Position numbers and translations under genes: made by a program
Source of the DNA: Verrucomicrobiota bacterium
Lineage (GTDB): Bacteria; Verrucomicrobiota; Verrucomicrobiae; Chthoniobacterales; UBA10450
Assembly: GCA_005887855.1 (NCBI GenBank)
Contig: VBQB01000180.1
Span: forward strand, 1 to 7,471
DNA length: 7,471 nt
Direction: 5' to 3'
The notes under the pieces: model-generated
Told to the model about the DNA's origin: nothing
Database searches by the model: none
Seen by the model: the letters and a program-made list of their open reading frames with translations, nothing else
Part shown: piece after piece, positions 6,692 to 7,471 of the stretch
How the letters are laid out: each line of letters opens with the position of its first letter
Numbering within the stretch: position 1 is the stretch's first letter

Positions 6692-6897
6692 GTGATGATG
6701 CGAAGTCGTTTCATTTTGCGATAAAACCAAACGCCGTAAACGACGAGCGCGACCGCAATAACAATCGAGCAGATTGCGCCGGCCAGATAAATCGGCGCGC
6801 CTTCCACGAGATCGACCCAGACACACCATGCTCCGATCCCGAGCGCGAGCAGCGTCGAGAAAATGATGAAAACAATATGGAAGCCCTTAAGTGACAT
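6688..6897 (-). CDS. Small two-helix membrane protein, function unknown
   Basis: The 69-residue product has two predicted membrane helices (about 7-28 and 37-57) joined by a short loop (DLVEGAPIY) and ends in a basic tail (YRKMKRLR). By the positive-inside rule both termini face the cytoplasm. Its ATG directly follows the subunit IV stop codon (TAAATG) and its own stop overlaps the next start as ATGA, so it is firmly embedded in the oxidase operon and is very likely translated. I recognise no catalytic or metal-binding motif; the only cysteines, C25 and C43, lie in the helices. It could be a small accessory subunit of the oxidase or an assembly factor; the sequence alone does not decide. Confidence 0.72.
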   Translation of the reverse strand: MSLKGFHIVFIIFSTLLALGIGAWCVWVDLVEGAPIYLAGAICSIVIAVALVVYGVWFYRKMKRLRIIT

Positions 6898-7242
6898 TTA
6901 ACGAACGACGGGGTAGTCGTACCACGCCAAAAAGATAAGCCAGAAAAGTCCGAGCACAAAGAAACCGGTAAAAATGAGAATGCGATAGATGAGCCGTTTT
7001 TCTGCGGCCAGATGCATGAAAATGGCCGCGACTAATCCTGCCTTGAATGTCGCCACTAGCATGGCGACGGCAATGTTCGCTTTCGGCGCCCCGAAGTTCA
7101 CGTAGGAAAGCGCGACGGTGATGGCGGTGAACGCGAGTAAAGTGGCGCCGACCATCAAATAACCTCGGACGTGCTTTTGGATGTTGTGCGCGTACTCCTC
7201 GTGCTCGCTCGGGTCTTGTGAAATGTCAGGCGGATTGTTCAT
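6898..7242 (-). CDS. Cytochrome c oxidase subunit IV (prokaryotic COX4 type)
   Basis: The 114-residue protein has a polar, His- and Glu-containing N terminus (about 1-26) and three membrane helices (about 27-48, 55-78, 86-108). The segment ATFKAGLVAAIFMHL in helix 2 is the hallmark of the small bacterial oxidase subunit IV (CoxD/CyoD-like, caa3-type) family. This subunit is not catalytic; in relatives it packs against subunits I and III and helps assembly or stability. The ATG lies three bases after the coxC stop, with no obvious Shine-Dalgarno, so coupling to subunit III translation is likely. Its stop directly abuts the next start. Confidence 0.9.
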   Translation of the reverse strand: MNNPPDISQDPSEHEEYAHNIQKHVRGYLMVGATLLAFTAITVALSYVNFGAPKANIAVAMLVATFKAGLVAAIFMHLAAEKRLIYRILIFTGFFVLGLFWLIFLAWYDYPVVR

Positions 7243-7245
7243 GGC

Positions 7246-7471
7246 TTAGAGCAAATAAAAAAGGGGGAAAACAAAAATCCAGATCAGATCGACAAAATGC
7301 CAAAAGAGACCCGAGACTTCGACGCGATTGGCGAGATGTTCCGGATTGCGCTGGTAAAGTTTTTTGCTGACCGGTAGCCACATGTAAATGAAGACTAGGA
7401 CGCCTCCGAGCACGTGCATCCCATGTAAACCGGTGATCGTGAAATAACTGGCAAAATAGGCGCTGTGCGTC
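7246..7471 (-). CDS. coxC: Cytochrome c oxidase subunit III, C-terminal part (cut by window edge)
   Basis: Reading the minus strand from 7470 gives 74 codons to a TAA stop at 7246-7248. Two family blocks are clear: YFTITGLHGMHVLGG, part of the late helical core of subunit III, and the C-terminal helix VEVSGLFWHFVDLIWIFVFP, which ends almost every bacterial subunit III. Roughly the last third of the protein is visible, the rest lying beyond the window. Subunit III is a membrane protein that stabilises the proton-pumping oxidase core. It is the first visible gene of the operon; its stop lies three bases before the subunit IV start. Subunit I is expected further upstream. Confidence 0.93.
   Translation of the reverse strand, partial: THSAYFASYFTITGLHGMHVLGGVLVFIYMWLPVSKKLYQRNPEHLANRVEVSGLFWHFVDLIWIFVFPLFYLL

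Noticed and set aside
6692..6829. Longer frame upstream of the 86-residue CxxC protein.
   Set aside because: It covers the 69-residue gene in another frame, and a proper signal-like segment begins at 6691.

Overview
The window most likely comes from a soil-type member of the Verrucomicrobiota, perhaps Chthoniobacterales. This is an inference from protein style, moderately high GC and a repeat family whose arms I associate with that group; no rRNA or other marker gene is present to prove it. Two unrelated gene groups meet tail to tail near position 2,830-2,895.

Left part, plus strand (1-2824): the 3' portion of a long GT4-type glycosyltransferase, followed 10 bases later by a complete glucose-1-phosphate thymidylyltransferase (rmlA/rfbA). 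Together they suggest a surface polysaccharide locus using dTDP-sugars. The glycosyltransferase carries about 240 extra C-terminal residues that look like a second, degenerate copy of its own N-terminal lobe.

Right part, minus strand (7471 down to 2896): a tightly packed operon for an aa3-type haem-copper cytochrome c oxidase and its assembly. In transcription order it holds coxC (subunit III, cut by the window edge), a COX4-type subunit IV, a 69-residue two-helix membrane protein, an 86-residue secreted/membrane protein with a Cys-x-x-Cys motif, coxB (subunit II, CuA), ctaA (haem A synthase), ctaB (haem O synthase) and a SCO1/SenC copper chaperone. Subunit I is not in the window and presumably lies upstream. 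CtaB makes haem O from haem B, CtaA oxidises it to haem A for subunit I, and SCO1 metallates the CuA site of CoxB. Three junctions are four-base ATGA overlaps and others abut or overlap, so translational coupling is likely.

The least ordinary feature is a 112-bp element with 25-bp inverted terminal arms (23 of 25 identical), each arm itself a hairpin, sitting between coxB and ctaA. It appears to supply the start codon and first residues of CtaA. A shorter, diverged relative lies between the convergent ends of rmlA and the SCO gene, with a compensatory base-pair change in its hairpin. No tRNA, rRNA, CRISPR array, transposase or phage gene was seen. No stretch longer than 300 bases lacks a gene.
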